Assembly (NCBI GenBank): GCA_964415605.1
Contig: CAYQBA010000115.1
Span: forward strand, 1 to 15,488
Direction: 5' to 3'
Origin: UCB3 sp964415605
GTDB taxonomy: Bacteria > Chloroflexota > Anaerolineae > Epilineales > Epilineaceae
Length of the DNA: 15,488 nt
Shown here: positions 1 through 8,571 of the stretch, in pieces
How the letters are laid out: every line of letters starts with the position of its first letter
How positions within the stretch are numbered: the stretch's first letter is position 1
Notes under the pieces: generated by a model
Databases searched by the model: none
Told to the model about the DNA's origin: nothing
The model's input: only the letters and a program-made list of their open reading frames with translations
Translations under genes and position numbers: made by a program

Positions 1-1
1 G

Positions 2-349
2 GACGCGGCCGGGCTGGCGGCGCTGGCGCGGCGCCTGGCGCCGTCGTCGGCGTGGGGCTCGCCGGCGCCGGACGCGCGTTTTGCCCAGGCGCTCGAAGCG
101 CGCCTCGTGTCGGCGTTCGATGGGCGCGTCGCGGCGCGCCGCGACGGCGGCGTTGGCCGCCGCTCCGAGCTCTGGCTGATCGGTGGGGCGGCCGCGGTGC
201 TGGCGACGGCGGTGTTCGCGCTGAACCCCAACCGCGGCATCGCGCCGCCGCTCCCGCCGACCCTGGAGGTGGCCACCCGGACCGCCACGCTGACGAGCTC
301 GGCCACGCCGTCCGTGGCGGCCACGCCGGCGCCGGTCGGGACGGGTTGA
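2..349 (+). CDS. 3' end of a single-pass membrane protein, possibly anti-sigma-like
   Basis: Partial: the reading frame is open to the left edge, so the start lies outside the window. About 115 residues remain. The first ~45 form an Ala/Arg/Leu-rich segment of the form LAALARRLAP...PDARFAQALEARL. A basic, Gly-rich stretch follows, then one hydrophobic segment (around WLIGGAAAVLATAVFAL, near bases 170-225), and a ~40-residue Pro/Thr/Ala-rich tail ending PAPVGTG. The pattern of a short helical cytoplasmic part with 'P-x-P-x-F-x-x-x-L', then one membrane span and a low-complexity outer tail, is common in anti-sigma-factor-like proteins (DUF5667 style) of Chloroflexota and Actinobacteria. No zinc-finger Cys/His cluster is visible in the part present. 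The TGA stop overlaps a possible TTG start of the next gene (TTGA, 346-349), so the two may be co-transcribed. The coding call is sound; the anti-sigma suggestion is weak inference. Confidence 0.6.
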   Translation, partial: DAAGLAALARRLAPSSAWGSPAPDARFAQALEARLVSAFDGRVAARRDGGVGRRSELWLIGGAAAVLATAVFALNPNRGIAPPLPPTLEVATRTATLTSSATPSVAATPAPVGTG

Positions 350-420
350 GCCGCGCGCCGCGGTTGGCGGGGCGCGCGCGGGGCTCGGCACGCGACCCCG
401 GACATCGCGGGACCGGGGTC

Positions 421-1593
421 GTGCGGGGGATCCGCGCGCGGCAGGGCAAAGACGGGCGCGCGGCGATCATCGGTGCAGCGGTGCTGGTCGGCGTGGCCGG
501 CGTGGCGGCCGTGGCCGCGGCGCGCTCGCCGTGGTTCGTCGAGTCGGTCTACGCCGCGCGCCTCGGGCCGGCGATCAACCTGGCGCAGACCGGCCTGTCG
601 GGCCGCGTCCCCTTCAGCCTGGCGGAGCTGCTCGGGTTCGCCGTCGCCGCGTGGCTGGGTGCCGCGTGGGCGCACGTGGCGTGGCGCGCCGTGCACGGGC
701 GCGGCGCCGAGCTGCGCGCGGATCTCGCCATGGCGGTCCGCCGCACGGTCGCGACGGGCGGTGTGGCGATCGCGCTCTTCTACGCCCTGTGGGGCGTGCA
801 ATACGCCCGGCCCGACCTCGTGGCGCGCCTCGGCTGGGCGCGCTACACGTCGGCGCCCGAGGACGCCGGCGCCGCGGCGGCCGAGCTGGCGGCGCTGGCG
901 GCGGACCTCGTCGACGCGGCCAACGCGGACTATCGCGCGGCGTTCGGATCGGGCGACCTCGGCGTGCCGAGCGACGGGCGCGCCCGCGCGGCCGAGATCG
1001 ACCGGGCCATCGACGCGGGCTTCGCGCGCGTGGCCGTGCGGCTGGGCGAGCCGGACGCGTTCGCCCGGCCGCGGGGGCCCGCCAAGCCCCTCGCGCTGTC
1101 GATCGTGCTGAGCCTCCAGGGGCTCGTCGGGGTCTACGCCCCGTGGACCGGTGAAGCCAACTACAACGCCCATGCACCGGGCCACGAGATCCCCCACGCC
1201 ATGGCGCACGAGAAGGCGCACCAGCGCGGCATCACCCGCGAGGACGAGGCGAACTTCGTCGGCTACCTGGCGTGCGACGCCAGCCCGGATGCTTTCGCGC
1301 GCTACGCCGGCCACCTGTTCGCCCAGCGGCAGATCCTGCGCGAGCTGGACCGCTTCGACCCCGACGCGGCCTCCGCCCTGGTGGCGCGCCGGCTGCCGGG
1401 CGTGCAGCGCGATGTCGATGCCAGCCGCGCCTACTGGGCGCGCTTCGACGGCCCGGCACGGCGTGCGCAGACCCGCACCAACGACGCCTTCCTCAAGCTG
1501 CACGGCATGCCGGACGGCGTGGGCGCCTATGGCCGCAGCGTGACGCTCCTGGTGGCGTTCGCGCGCGCCAACGGTGGGCGTGTGGCGCGTTGA
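421..1593 (+). CDS. DUF3810 family membrane protein with HExxH motif
   Basis: About 390 residues from a GTG at 421. Three hydrophobic segments lie in the N-terminal third (about residues 14-34, 65-88 and 108-126). A soluble C-terminal domain carries the DUF3810 signature: W-T-G-E-A-N-Y-N (242-249), then E-I-P-H-A-M-A-H-E-K-A-H-Q-R-G (HExxH = H263, E264, H267), then R-E-D-E-A-N-F-V-G-Y-L. The family was defined by sequence. Its HExxH plus a downstream acidic E-D-E-A-N resembles a gluzincin-type zinc site, so an integral-membrane metallopeptidase is a reasonable inference, but the substrate is unknown. The start is uncertain. GTG 421 has only a weak purine-rich stretch before it. TTG 346, overlapping the upstream stop, would add 25 residues, and GTG 481 would shorten the protein into the first membrane span. 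The gene ends 60 bases before the convergent subtilase gene. Ala-rich composition matches its neighbours, with no sign of transfer. Confidence 0.85.
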   Translation: MRGIRARQGKDGRAAIIGAAVLVGVAGVAAVAAARSPWFVESVYAARLGPAINLAQTGLSGRVPFSLAELLGFAVAAWLGAAWAHVAWRAVHGRGAELRADLAMAVRRTVATGGVAIALFYALWGVQYARPDLVARLGWARYTSAPEDAGAAAAELAALAADLVDAANADYRAAFGSGDLGVPSDGRARAAEIDRAIDAGFARVAVRLGEPDAFARPRGPAKPLALSIVLSLQGLVGVYAPWTGEANYNAHAPGHEIPHAMAHEKAHQRGITREDEANFVGYLACDASPDAFARYAGHLFAQRQILRELDRFDPDAASALVARRLPGVQRDVDASRAYWARFDGPARRAQTRTNDAFLKLHGMPDGVGAYGRSVTLLVAFARANGGRVAR

Positions 1594-1600
1594 CGGGCCG

Positions 1601-1643
1601 CCGGCCGGCGGGCGGCGCGATCCCGCCCCACCCGCCCGGCCGG
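1601..1643. terminator. Possible bidirectional terminator hairpin between convergent genes
   Basis: Bases 1601-1612 (CCGGCCGGCGGG) pair with 1631-1643 (CCCGCC-C-GGCCGG) to form a 12-base-pair GC stem with one bulged C and an 18-base loop. It fills the gap between the stops of the DUF3810 gene (+) and the subtilase gene (-). No T-tract follows on either strand, so it is not a canonical intrinsic terminator. Such U-less hairpins are common in very GC-rich genomes, but chance pairing of GC-rich sequence is also possible. Confidence 0.4.
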
Positions 1644-1653
1644 TGGCTGGTGT

Positions 1654-4600
1654 CTACGGCGCGGTCACGGCGATCGGGATGGCGAACAGCCGCCGGGCCT
1701 GCGCCGGCCCGAAGAACGCCGTGCCATGGTACACCGTGCCGGAGACGGCACCCTCCGGCAGGTCGTAGCACACGCCCAGCGCGGCGGTCGCGCCCGCGGC
1801 CACGCCGCCGGCCGGCACGTCCGTCACCCGCACGCCCTCGCCCTGCACGGCCAGCAGCTCGAGGTCGAACGTCGACGGCGCCGGCACCGACCAGCCGTGC
1901 ACGCTGGCGATGTAGGTCCCGTCCAGCGGCCCCACGAGGTGGATGGCCTCGTCGGGCTCGGGGCTGCCCGAGGCGGCCACCTGCTCGTCGCGCGACGGCG
2001 CGCCGTCGCCGTTGGCGTCGCGGTACAGGTACAGGTCGAGGTCCGTGCCTGGCTGGCCGTCGAGCGTGATGTCGATGGACGCCCCGCGGCGCACGGCGAA
2101 GGTCTTGCGCCACTTGGCGGACAGCTCGTTGTTGGCATCGTCCTGCGTCACCGGCTGGCCGGCGGCGGCGTCGGCCGCCGACAGGCCAAAGCCCTCGGCC
2201 GCCAGCGCGTCGACGGCGAAGCTCGGGGTGAACGCGACGGGCGTGCAGCCCGCGGCGGCGGCCTGGACCGCGTCGGGCACGAGCCGCGCCTGGTCCATGC
2301 TCAGCTCGAACGGCACCTCGAAGCTGCGGCCCGACACCAGCACGTTGTGCGCCATCACGAGGTTGAGGCCCGCCCGCGCAGGGCCGTCGATCCACTCCTC
2401 GTAGGCGCCGGTGACCGTCTCGAACGGCCACACGCCGGCGCCCGTGGAGGTGCTGGCGCTGCCGCCGGTCTGGGCCAGCCCATACGGGCCGAAGACCGCC
2501 CGATCGGCCAGGTTCGTCGTGGCGTTGGCAGGATCCGCGGGATCTGTCCAGCGGTCCGGCGCCGGGCCGTAGAGCAGCGTGTCGATGTCGCTGCGCGGCA
2601 CCTCGGCGCCGGTCGCGTCGTCGATCGCGAGCCCATCCTCCCACTGGCTGCGCAAGACCAGGCGGGCGCCGGCGGCGATGTCGTCCGCCACGTCGACGAA
2701 GAAGTAGCGCCAGTCGCCGGACTCGTTCCCGTAGCCCCAGAAGTTCCCGCCCTGCACCACCGCGTTGGCGTACGGCTGGGTCTTGTCCTGCGCCCGCGCG
2801 TCGGCCAGCGGCGTGGACCCGCCGGCGGCCAGGTCGGCCGCGACGTTGACGTGGACCGGGATCACCAGCCGCATGGGGTGAGGGGTCTGGATCTCGGCCG
2901 ACCGCCGCGTCTGCCGCAGCCAGCGCTGGATGTTGCAGGTCACGCCGCCCGTCGCCGTCGGCGCCGGCGGCGGCTCGGACGCCGCGGCAAAGTCGAAGGC
3001 CTGCAGGGCCAGCGGCAGGAACATCCGCCGGCCCGCGTCGGTCGGATCGGCGGCGGGCGCGAGCGGCGTGGTCCACGGATAGGTCGCGAACACCGCGCCC
3101 TGGTAGTAGCCCGGCCCGGCCCCGGCCGGTGCCCGGACCGTCACCGGCACGTCCAGCGTGCCGCCGGCCGGCACGGTCACCGTGCGGTTGTCGAACGCCA
3201 CCCAATCCCAATCCTGATGCGCGAAGAACTCGAGCTGGAAGCGGATCGTGGTGGTCGGCCGCGCTGCCGGCCGCGTGCGATGCATCAGGCCGATGTACAG
3301 GCCGCTGTCGGTGCGCTCGCGCGGGTGGTGCACCCACACCACGAGGTTGTTGACGGCGCGGGTGTCCTGCCCGAAGCGGATGAACTCCCCGCGGTCGATC
3401 TCGGTGTTGGCCCAATCCACGTCGACGATGCCGTCGATCTGGCGCGACGACTGCAGGACCGCCTTGTCGACCACCCCGTCGTCGTCCCGATCGTGCCACA
3501 TCCCGTCGTCGTCGGCGCAGTCCTCGGACAGCTCGGAGTGGTTGTAGACCACGAGCGACCACAGGTTGTCCGGCGTGGCGCCGCCGGTGCTCGTCGTGAA
3601 GTTGAGCCCGAGGTCGGAGTCCTCGATCGGGATCTGCAGCCGGACCGCCATCAGCTCCGTGCCCTCGGGGATCAGGTGCTCGGGGACCGGAATGAGGTAG
3701 TCGGGCAGGCTCGCCGTGTACGGGGTCTCCTTGGCGCTGGTCTGCGACGTCCAGCTGAAGGCGTGAACGCCGGTGCGCCGCAGCGACTTGGCCGCGAGGT
3801 CGACCTCGAGGGGGCGCGGGCTCGGGTTGGTCAGCGTGACGGTCGTGCGCCGCGTCTCGCCCGCCTTCATCAGGCCGGGGAAGCTGGGGTACGCCGTGCC
3901 CCGGTAGTCGCCGGGCGTGATGACGTCCGGCAGGGCATACAGGCCGTCGAGCCCGCCGGCGATGAACGCCGAGCGCGCGCCGTCGACGTAGCCGGTGCCC
4001 GTGCGGAACACGTCGTAGCCGTTGGGCCGCGCCCCGGCCGCGAGGATCGCGCGGGCCTCGCGCCACGTGGGCCACCGCCCCGCGCGCGCCTTGAACGCCT
4101 GGTAGATCAGCGCCAGGTTGCCCGCCGCCACGGGCGTCGAGCGGCTGGTGCCGCCCCATGTCACCACGGTGCGCGCGCCGTTGGCGCTGCCGTTGACGAT
4201 GGTCGCGCCCGACGCGTACGCGCCGTCGGCGGCCACGTGCGGCCCCTGCGTCCCATCCGCGGCCGGGCCCATCGACGAGAACGGGATGATGTCGCCGTAC
4301 ACGATCTGCGCGGTCGACGCGATCGAGTCGTAGCCGGTCGAGCCCATCTGCGTCGAGGCCGCGATCTTGATGGCGTTGCGCGGGTGGGGATCGCGCAGGC
4401 TGCCGTAGCCCGGCCCGCCGTTGCCGGTCGAGAAGACGAACGCCAGGTCGGGGTTGACGGTCGTGAGGTGGTCGATGAGCCGCGAGGCGTTGTCCCAGCC
4501 TTCCTCGAACACGTTGCGCAGCGGGTAGCTGTTGCTGAGCACCTGGACCTCGTCGCCGGCGCGGTCCTTCTCGTGGCCATACGCCGCGTAGACGTACGCC

Positions 4601-6339
4601 GCCTCGGACGTGAGCGTGCCGCCGCGGTAGATCCCCACGACCGCCGCACCCGGCGCCGCGCCCTTGTGGATGTAGGGCGGCTGGCCGTCGCCCGGCAGAT
4701 CGCTGAACTTCAGGTCGATGCCCGCCGGCACCGGCAGCACCCCCTGGCCGGCGACGTTGGAGGCGCACAACGTCCCGTGGTTGCCGCCGTACGGCCCGAG
4801 GATGGCGACGACGGTGCCGGCGGCAGGCGGCGGGGGCGGGGCGCCCTCGCCCGCGTACAGGTACATGCCCGGCGGCGGGTTCGCCCCGTCGCTGATCCAG
4901 TACAGCAGCCCGCCCGAGATGTCGGCGTGCCCGTCGCCGTCCATGTCGCGGTAGATCAGCGGAGAGGACCGGCTGACGGGCTTCTCCTCGACGAAGTCGC
5001 GGTCGTTGTCGAGGTCGACGTACGCGGTGTCGTAGACGCCCGCGGTCGTCTCGTCGACCAGCAGCAGGCCGGGGCGCTCGCCGGCGTAGCGCGTGAAGAG
5101 CGTCGGCTCGGGGTGCGGCCCGAACCGGTACTCGCCGCTCCGGCTGCGCAGCGGCACCTTGTAGTCGCACGTCGGGTCGGGGTCGATGCGCGCCGGCTGA
5201 CCGGCGGCCGGCCGGCGGATGCGCTTGAAGCACGCCTGACCCACGTCGGGGTTGGCCCCGCCGGGCGTGGCCGGTGCGGCCTGCACGAGCTGGACCACGC
5301 CGCCCGACCCGATCTGCGAGCCGGTGCTACCCAGGAGCAGGTCCTGCTGGTACTGGTAGGTGCCCTGGGAATCGAACGCCTGCGGCCAGCCGAAGTACGG
5401 CGAGGCGGCGTCGGTCACCGTGGCCCACGTGCCGACGAGCTCCGGCGTGGCGAAGTCCACGCCCGTGTCGGTGACGCCGACCCGGACGCCCGCGCCCGTC
5501 CAGCCCTTCTCCCACGCCAGGCCCGAGCGGTGGTTGGCGCGCGCGTCGAACCAGCCGTCGCCGGCCACGCCGCCCGCGGCCCCGGGCAGGCTGCCGCGGT
5601 CGACCGTCCCGCCGTCGGGGGCGGCGGCATCGGCCGCGCGGGCCCGGTCCGACATCACCAGCGGCGGCGCCGCGGCGTACGGAACGTCCGCCGCGAGGAT
5701 CTCCGCCCAGCGGCGTTCCACCTCGGCGGTGCTCGGGCCGGCCGGCACGCCCTCCGGGAAGTGGCGGTCGTCGGCCATCGTCGGGTGGGCGGGATCCTCG
5801 ATCAGCGCGACGCCCGGAAGGCCCGCGAGCTTGAGGAGGTTGCCGAGCCGGACGCGCGCCATCGTCACCGTGGCGCCGAGGGGCCACGGGATGGCCGCCG
5901 CGCGGTCGACCAGGCCTCCCACGTCGAGCGGGCCGCTGCTCTTGATGGCGACGTACACCCGGGCGTCGAGCCCGCTGCCCTCGGCGCCGACCGCGGCGAG
6001 CGCGATGGCCTCGGCGTCCGGTCCGGCCTCATCGAGGGACGTGGCCGACGCCGCGGCGAACGCGGCGAGCAGGCGTGGGTCGACCTTGCGCGCGGCGCCG
6101 TCGCTCGCGGTCCGGATGGATGTCGCGGCGTCGGGGGCCTGGGCCGAGGCCTTGTCGCCATCCTGGGCCGAGGCCTTGTCGCCGCCCGGGATCCGCGGGA
6201 CGCCGGCCGTGAGCGCAAGGGAGGCGCGCGGCGCCGCATCCCGGGCGGCCGTGGCCGCGCCGATGGGAACGGCGACGGCGGCAAGGATCAGGACGGCGGC
6301 GGCGAGGGCCGGGATCAAGCGGTGGGATCGCGGTGCCAT
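1654..6339 (-). CDS. Very large secreted subtilisin-family (S8) serine peptidase
   Basis: 1561 residues, well above the usual few hundred for subtilases. A signal peptide is clear: basic MAPRSHR, a hydrophobic core, and A-x-A cleavage near residue 31. Residues ~125-185 resemble a subtilase propeptide (inhibitor I9-like fold), ending GLPGVALIEDP. The catalytic domain has Asp291 (VTDTGVD), His521 (GGNHGTLCA), oxyanion Asn640 (STGNGGPG) and Ser732 (GGTSRSTP). Asp and His are ~230 residues apart, with an insert holding Asp-rich loops (D442-x-D-x-D and D465-M-D-G-D-G-H-A-D473). The long region after the triad looks like several beta-sandwich modules, one with another loop (D950-R-D-D-D-G-V-V-D958). 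A PPC-type C-terminal domain follows (~1407-1498) with D1441-A-N-G-D-G and E1452 in EF-hand spacing. The likely role is calcium-stabilised protein degradation outside the cell; the substrate is unknown. The ATG at 6339 is supported by AGGAG eight bases upstream. It lies just downstream of the oligopeptidase gene, a probable operon partner. Confidence 0.93.
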   Translation of the reverse strand: MAPRSHRLIPALAAAVLILAAVAVPIGAATAARDAAPRASLALTAGVPRIPGGDKASAQDGDKASAQAPDAATSIRTASDGAARKVDPRLLAAFAAASATSLDEAGPDAEAIALAAVGAEGSGLDARVYVAIKSSGPLDVGGLVDRAAAIPWPLGATVTMARVRLGNLLKLAGLPGVALIEDPAHPTMADDRHFPEGVPAGPSTAEVERRWAEILAADVPYAAAPPLVMSDRARAADAAAPDGGTVDRGSLPGAAGGVAGDGWFDARANHRSGLAWEKGWTGAGVRVGVTDTGVDFATPELVGTWATVTDAASPYFGWPQAFDSQGTYQYQQDLLLGSTGSQIGSGGVVQLVQAAPATPGGANPDVGQACFKRIRRPAAGQPARIDPDPTCDYKVPLRSRSGEYRFGPHPEPTLFTRYAGERPGLLLVDETTAGVYDTAYVDLDNDRDFVEEKPVSRSSPLIYRDMDGDGHADISGGLLYWISDGANPPPGMYLYAGEGAPPPPPAAGTVVAILGPYGGNHGTLCASNVAGQGVLPVPAGIDLKFSDLPGDGQPPYIHKGAAPGAAVVGIYRGGTLTSEAAYVYAAYGHEKDRAGDEVQVLSNSYPLRNVFEEGWDNASRLIDHLTTVNPDLAFVFSTGNGGPGYGSLRDPHPRNAIKIAASTQMGSTGYDSIASTAQIVYGDIIPFSSMGPAADGTQGPHVAADGAYASGATIVNGSANGARTVVTWGGTSRSTPVAAGNLALIYQAFKARAGRWPTWREARAILAAGARPNGYDVFRTGTGYVDGARSAFIAGGLDGLYALPDVITPGDYRGTAYPSFPGLMKAGETRRTTVTLTNPSPRPLEVDLAAKSLRRTGVHAFSWTSQTSAKETPYTASLPDYLIPVPEHLIPEGTELMAVRLQIPIEDSDLGLNFTTSTGGATPDNLWSLVVYNHSELSEDCADDDGMWHDRDDDGVVDKAVLQSSRQIDGIVDVDWANTEIDRGEFIRFGQDTRAVNNLVVWVHHPRERTDSGLYIGLMHRTRPAARPTTTIRFQLEFFAHQDWDWVAFDNRTVTVPAGGTLDVPVTVRAPAGAGPGYYQGAVFATYPWTTPLAPAADPTDAGRRMFLPLALQAFDFAAASEPPPAPTATGGVTCNIQRWLRQTRRSAEIQTPHPMRLVIPVHVNVAADLAAGGSTPLADARAQDKTQPYANAVVQGGNFWGYGNESGDWRYFFVDVADDIAAGARLVLRSQWEDGLAIDDATGAEVPRSDIDTLLYGPAPDRWTDPADPANATTNLADRAVFGPYGLAQTGGSASTSTGAGVWPFETVTGAYEEWIDGPARAGLNLVMAHNVLVSGRSFEVPFELSMDQARLVPDAVQAAAAGCTPVAFTPSFAVDALAAEGFGLSAADAAAGQPVTQDDANNELSAKWRKTFAVRRGASIDITLDGQPGTDLDLYLYRDANGDGAPSRDEQVAASGSPEPDEAIHLVGPLDGTYIASVHGWSVPAPSTFDLELLAVQGEGVRVTDVPAGGVAAGATAALGVCYDLPEGAVSGTVYHGTAFFGPAQARRLFAIPIAVTAP
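6138..6185 (-). repeat. 24-base tandem duplication in the subtilase pro-region
   Basis: Two adjacent 24-base units share 22 identical bases (6138-6159 and 6162-6183). They encode G-D-K-A-S-A-Q twice, at residues ~53-67, directly after the signal peptide and before the propeptide-like domain. The near identity at the DNA level, third codon positions included, points to a recent slippage or duplication in a flexible linker rather than a conserved element. Confidence 0.85.
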
Positions 6340-6347
6340 GGGGGTTG

Positions 6348-6352
6348 CTCCT
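6348..6352 (-). promoter_or_regulatory. Ribosome binding site of the subtilase gene
   Basis: AGGAG on the minus strand, eight bases before the ATG at 6339. It sits in the 38-base gap after the oligopeptidase stop codon. This fixes the subtilase start and is consistent with independent translation from a shared transcript. Confidence 0.8.
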
Positions 6353-6378
6353 GTCGTGGCGGAGTGGGCGGTCGGCGC

Positions 6379-8490
6379 TCAGCCGGTCGCCGCGTCGTCG
6401 TGCCGGTCGCCGGCGTCGACCCGGTCGTCCAGCCCGAACACGCGGACGAGGAACGCCAGGCTGTCGGCCTGCTCGTCGATCTGCTTGGCGGTCGGCGTGC
6501 CCATGCCGTGGCCTGCAGCGGTCTCGACGCGCAAGAGGGTCATGCGCGGGCCCGGGCGGGCCGCCTGGAGCGTGGCCACGAACTTGTAGGCGTGCGCCGG
6601 GACCACGCGGTCGTCGGTGTCGGCGGTCAGCACGAGGATCGGCGGGTAGTCCACGCCGTTGCGGACGTTGTGCAGCGGCGAGTACGCGAACATGAAGGCA
6701 AAGTGGTCGGGATCGGCTTCGGCGTTGCCGTACTCGCCCACCCAGTAGCGCCCCACCGTGAAGCGGTGGTAGCGCAGCATGTCGATCACCGGGCGGCTGC
6801 ACAGCACGGCGCCGTAAAGGTTGGGCCGCTGCAGCATGCACGCCGCCACCAGCAGCCCGCCGTTGCTGCCGCCGTGGATCGCCAGGCGCGCCGGCCGGGT
6901 GTAGCCGTGCGCGATCAGGCCCTCGGCGGCGGCGACGAAGTCGTCGAACACGTTTTGCTTGCGGTCCAGCATCCCGGCGGCATGCCAGTCGGCGCCGTAC
7001 TCGCCGCCCCCGCGGAGCGTGGCGACGGCGAACACGCCGCCGAGCATCATCCAGGCCAACGCCATGGCGTTGAACTGCGGCAAGGCGCTGACGTTGAAGC
7101 CGCCGTAGCCGCTCAAGAGCGTCGGCCGATCGCCATCGAGCGCGAGGTCGCGCAGGTGCGTGGCAAGCACCGGCACGCGCGTTCCGTCGCGCGACACCGC
7201 CGTCACCGCGCGGGTCGTGAACGCCGCCGGGTCGAACGTGAGCGGCGCCGCGCGCCATGGCGCGATCTCGAGCGTGCCGATGTCGACGCGGAAGACGTCG
7301 AGCGGCTGGAGGAACGACGTGAACCCGACGAACAGCTCGGCGTCGTCGGCCGACCCGGAGAGGCTGACGATGGTGCCCGGGCCGGGCAGCGCGACCTCGC
7401 CGGCCGGGCGTCCGTCGAGCTCGAAGACCTCGAGCCGGTGGGCGGAGCCCTCGAGGCGGACCACGGCCAGGCGCCCGCCCGCCATGCGGGCCATGTGGAG
7501 CGTCCCGGCCGCTTCCGGGACGACCTCGCGCCAAGTCGAGGCGTCCGGACGCTCGACGTCGATCGCGATCACCCGGCCGCGCGGCGCCCCGAGGTCGGTC
7601 TTGAAGAACAGCTCGGGCCCGGCGCTGCCCACCAGGTGGTAGGCGGCGTCCGCGGCGTCGAGCAGCCGAGTGAACGCGCCGCCGCCGTCGACGGGGCGGA
7701 CGTAGACCCGGTTCTGGACGTCGGTGCCGTGGCTGACGTGCAGCACGAGGAACCGGCCGTCGTCGGTGACGATGGGGTGGAAGCCGAGCCCGGGCGCGTC
7801 GGGGCGTGCGTAGACCAGCGGATCCGCGTCCTGCCCGGTCCCGAGCCGGTGGAAGTAGACCTGGCTGTGGCGGCTCGTGTCGCTCTCGAGCAGGCTGGGC
7901 GGCTCGGGGAAGCGGTTGTAGTAGAAGCCGCTCCCGTCGGGAGCCCAGGCCAGGCTGGCGAACCGGCACCAACGCAGGACCTCCGGGAGGTCGTCGCCAG
8001 TGGCGATGGCGCGCACGCGGACGGTCTGCCAGTCGCTGCCGCGCTCCGACAGGCCGTAGGCGAGCCAGGCGCCGTCGCGGCTCACCCCGATGCTCGTGAG
8101 CGACGTGGTGCCGTCGTCGCTCAGCGCGTCGAGGTCCAGGAGCACGCGCGGCGCCTCCGAGACGCCGGATTGGACCCACAGCGCCGGCTGGTTCTGCAGG
8201 CCGTCGTTGCGGCTGTAGACGTAGCGGCCGGCGCGCTTGACGGGCGGGCCGTGGCGCGGGCGGTTCAGCAGCGCGGTCAGCCGTTCGCGCAGCGCCTCCC
8301 GCCCGTCGACGCCCGCCAGGAAGCAGGTCGTCAACGCATCCTGGGCCTTCGCCCAGTCGCGGGTGGCCGGCGCCGACGCCTGCTCGAGCCAGCGATAGGG
8401 GTCGGCGACGGTCACCCCGTGGAAGTCGTCCGCGACGGCGTGGCGGGCGGTCACGGGGTAGTCGGGCAACGGTTCCGGGGTGGCGTGCAT
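6379..8490 (-). CDS. Prolyl oligopeptidase family serine peptidase (S9A)
   Basis: 703 residues, the normal length for prolyl oligopeptidases. These enzymes cleave short peptides after proline, with a beta-propeller gating an alpha/beta-hydrolase domain. The N-terminal family motif ADPYRWLE is near residues 29-36. Residues ~75-420 are the propeller region, with S-x-D-G repeats such as SRDGAWLAYGLSE and WAPDGSGFYYNRF. The catalytic domain shows GYGGF (461-465), LRGGGEYG (492-499), the nucleophile elbow GGSNGG (Ser542), Asp626 in ADTDDRVVPAHA with Arg628 (equivalent to the substrate-binding Arg of the porcine enzyme), and His661 in AAGHGMG. No signal peptide is seen, so the enzyme is probably cytoplasmic. 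I chose ATG 8490 because GAGGAG lies six bases upstream and the homologous part begins soon after; an in-frame start 18 codons earlier lacks support. The subtilase gene follows 38 bases downstream, suggesting co-expression. Strict proline specificity cannot be read from sequence; oligopeptidase B-like variants exist. Confidence 0.95.
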   Translation of the reverse strand: MHATPEPLPDYPVTARHAVADDFHGVTVADPYRWLEQASAPATRDWAKAQDALTTCFLAGVDGREALRERLTALLNRPRHGPPVKRAGRYVYSRNDGLQNQPALWVQSGVSEAPRVLLDLDALSDDGTTSLTSIGVSRDGAWLAYGLSERGSDWQTVRVRAIATGDDLPEVLRWCRFASLAWAPDGSGFYYNRFPEPPSLLESDTSRHSQVYFHRLGTGQDADPLVYARPDAPGLGFHPIVTDDGRFLVLHVSHGTDVQNRVYVRPVDGGGAFTRLLDAADAAYHLVGSAGPELFFKTDLGAPRGRVIAIDVERPDASTWREVVPEAAGTLHMARMAGGRLAVVRLEGSAHRLEVFELDGRPAGEVALPGPGTIVSLSGSADDAELFVGFTSFLQPLDVFRVDIGTLEIAPWRAAPLTFDPAAFTTRAVTAVSRDGTRVPVLATHLRDLALDGDRPTLLSGYGGFNVSALPQFNAMALAWMMLGGVFAVATLRGGGEYGADWHAAGMLDRKQNVFDDFVAAAEGLIAHGYTRPARLAIHGGSNGGLLVAACMLQRPNLYGAVLCSRPVIDMLRYHRFTVGRYWVGEYGNAEADPDHFAFMFAYSPLHNVRNGVDYPPILVLTADTDDRVVPAHAYKFVATLQAARPGPRMTLLRVETAAGHGMGTPTAKQIDEQADSLAFLVRVFGLDDRVDAGDRHDDAATG

Positions 8491-8496
8491 GGCGAT

Positions 8497-8502
8497 CTCC
8501 TC
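8497..8502 (-). promoter_or_regulatory. Ribosome binding site of the oligopeptidase gene
   Basis: GAGGAG on the minus strand, six bases before the ATG at 8490. It decides in favour of this start over the in-frame upstream codon at 8544, whose extra 18 residues do not resemble the family. Confidence 0.75.
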
Positions 8503-8571
8503 GACCGTCGGGCGCGTGGTGGCGGCGCGAGCGTGGCTGGGCACCCTGACCCGCGCGGCCCGATCGCCGCT

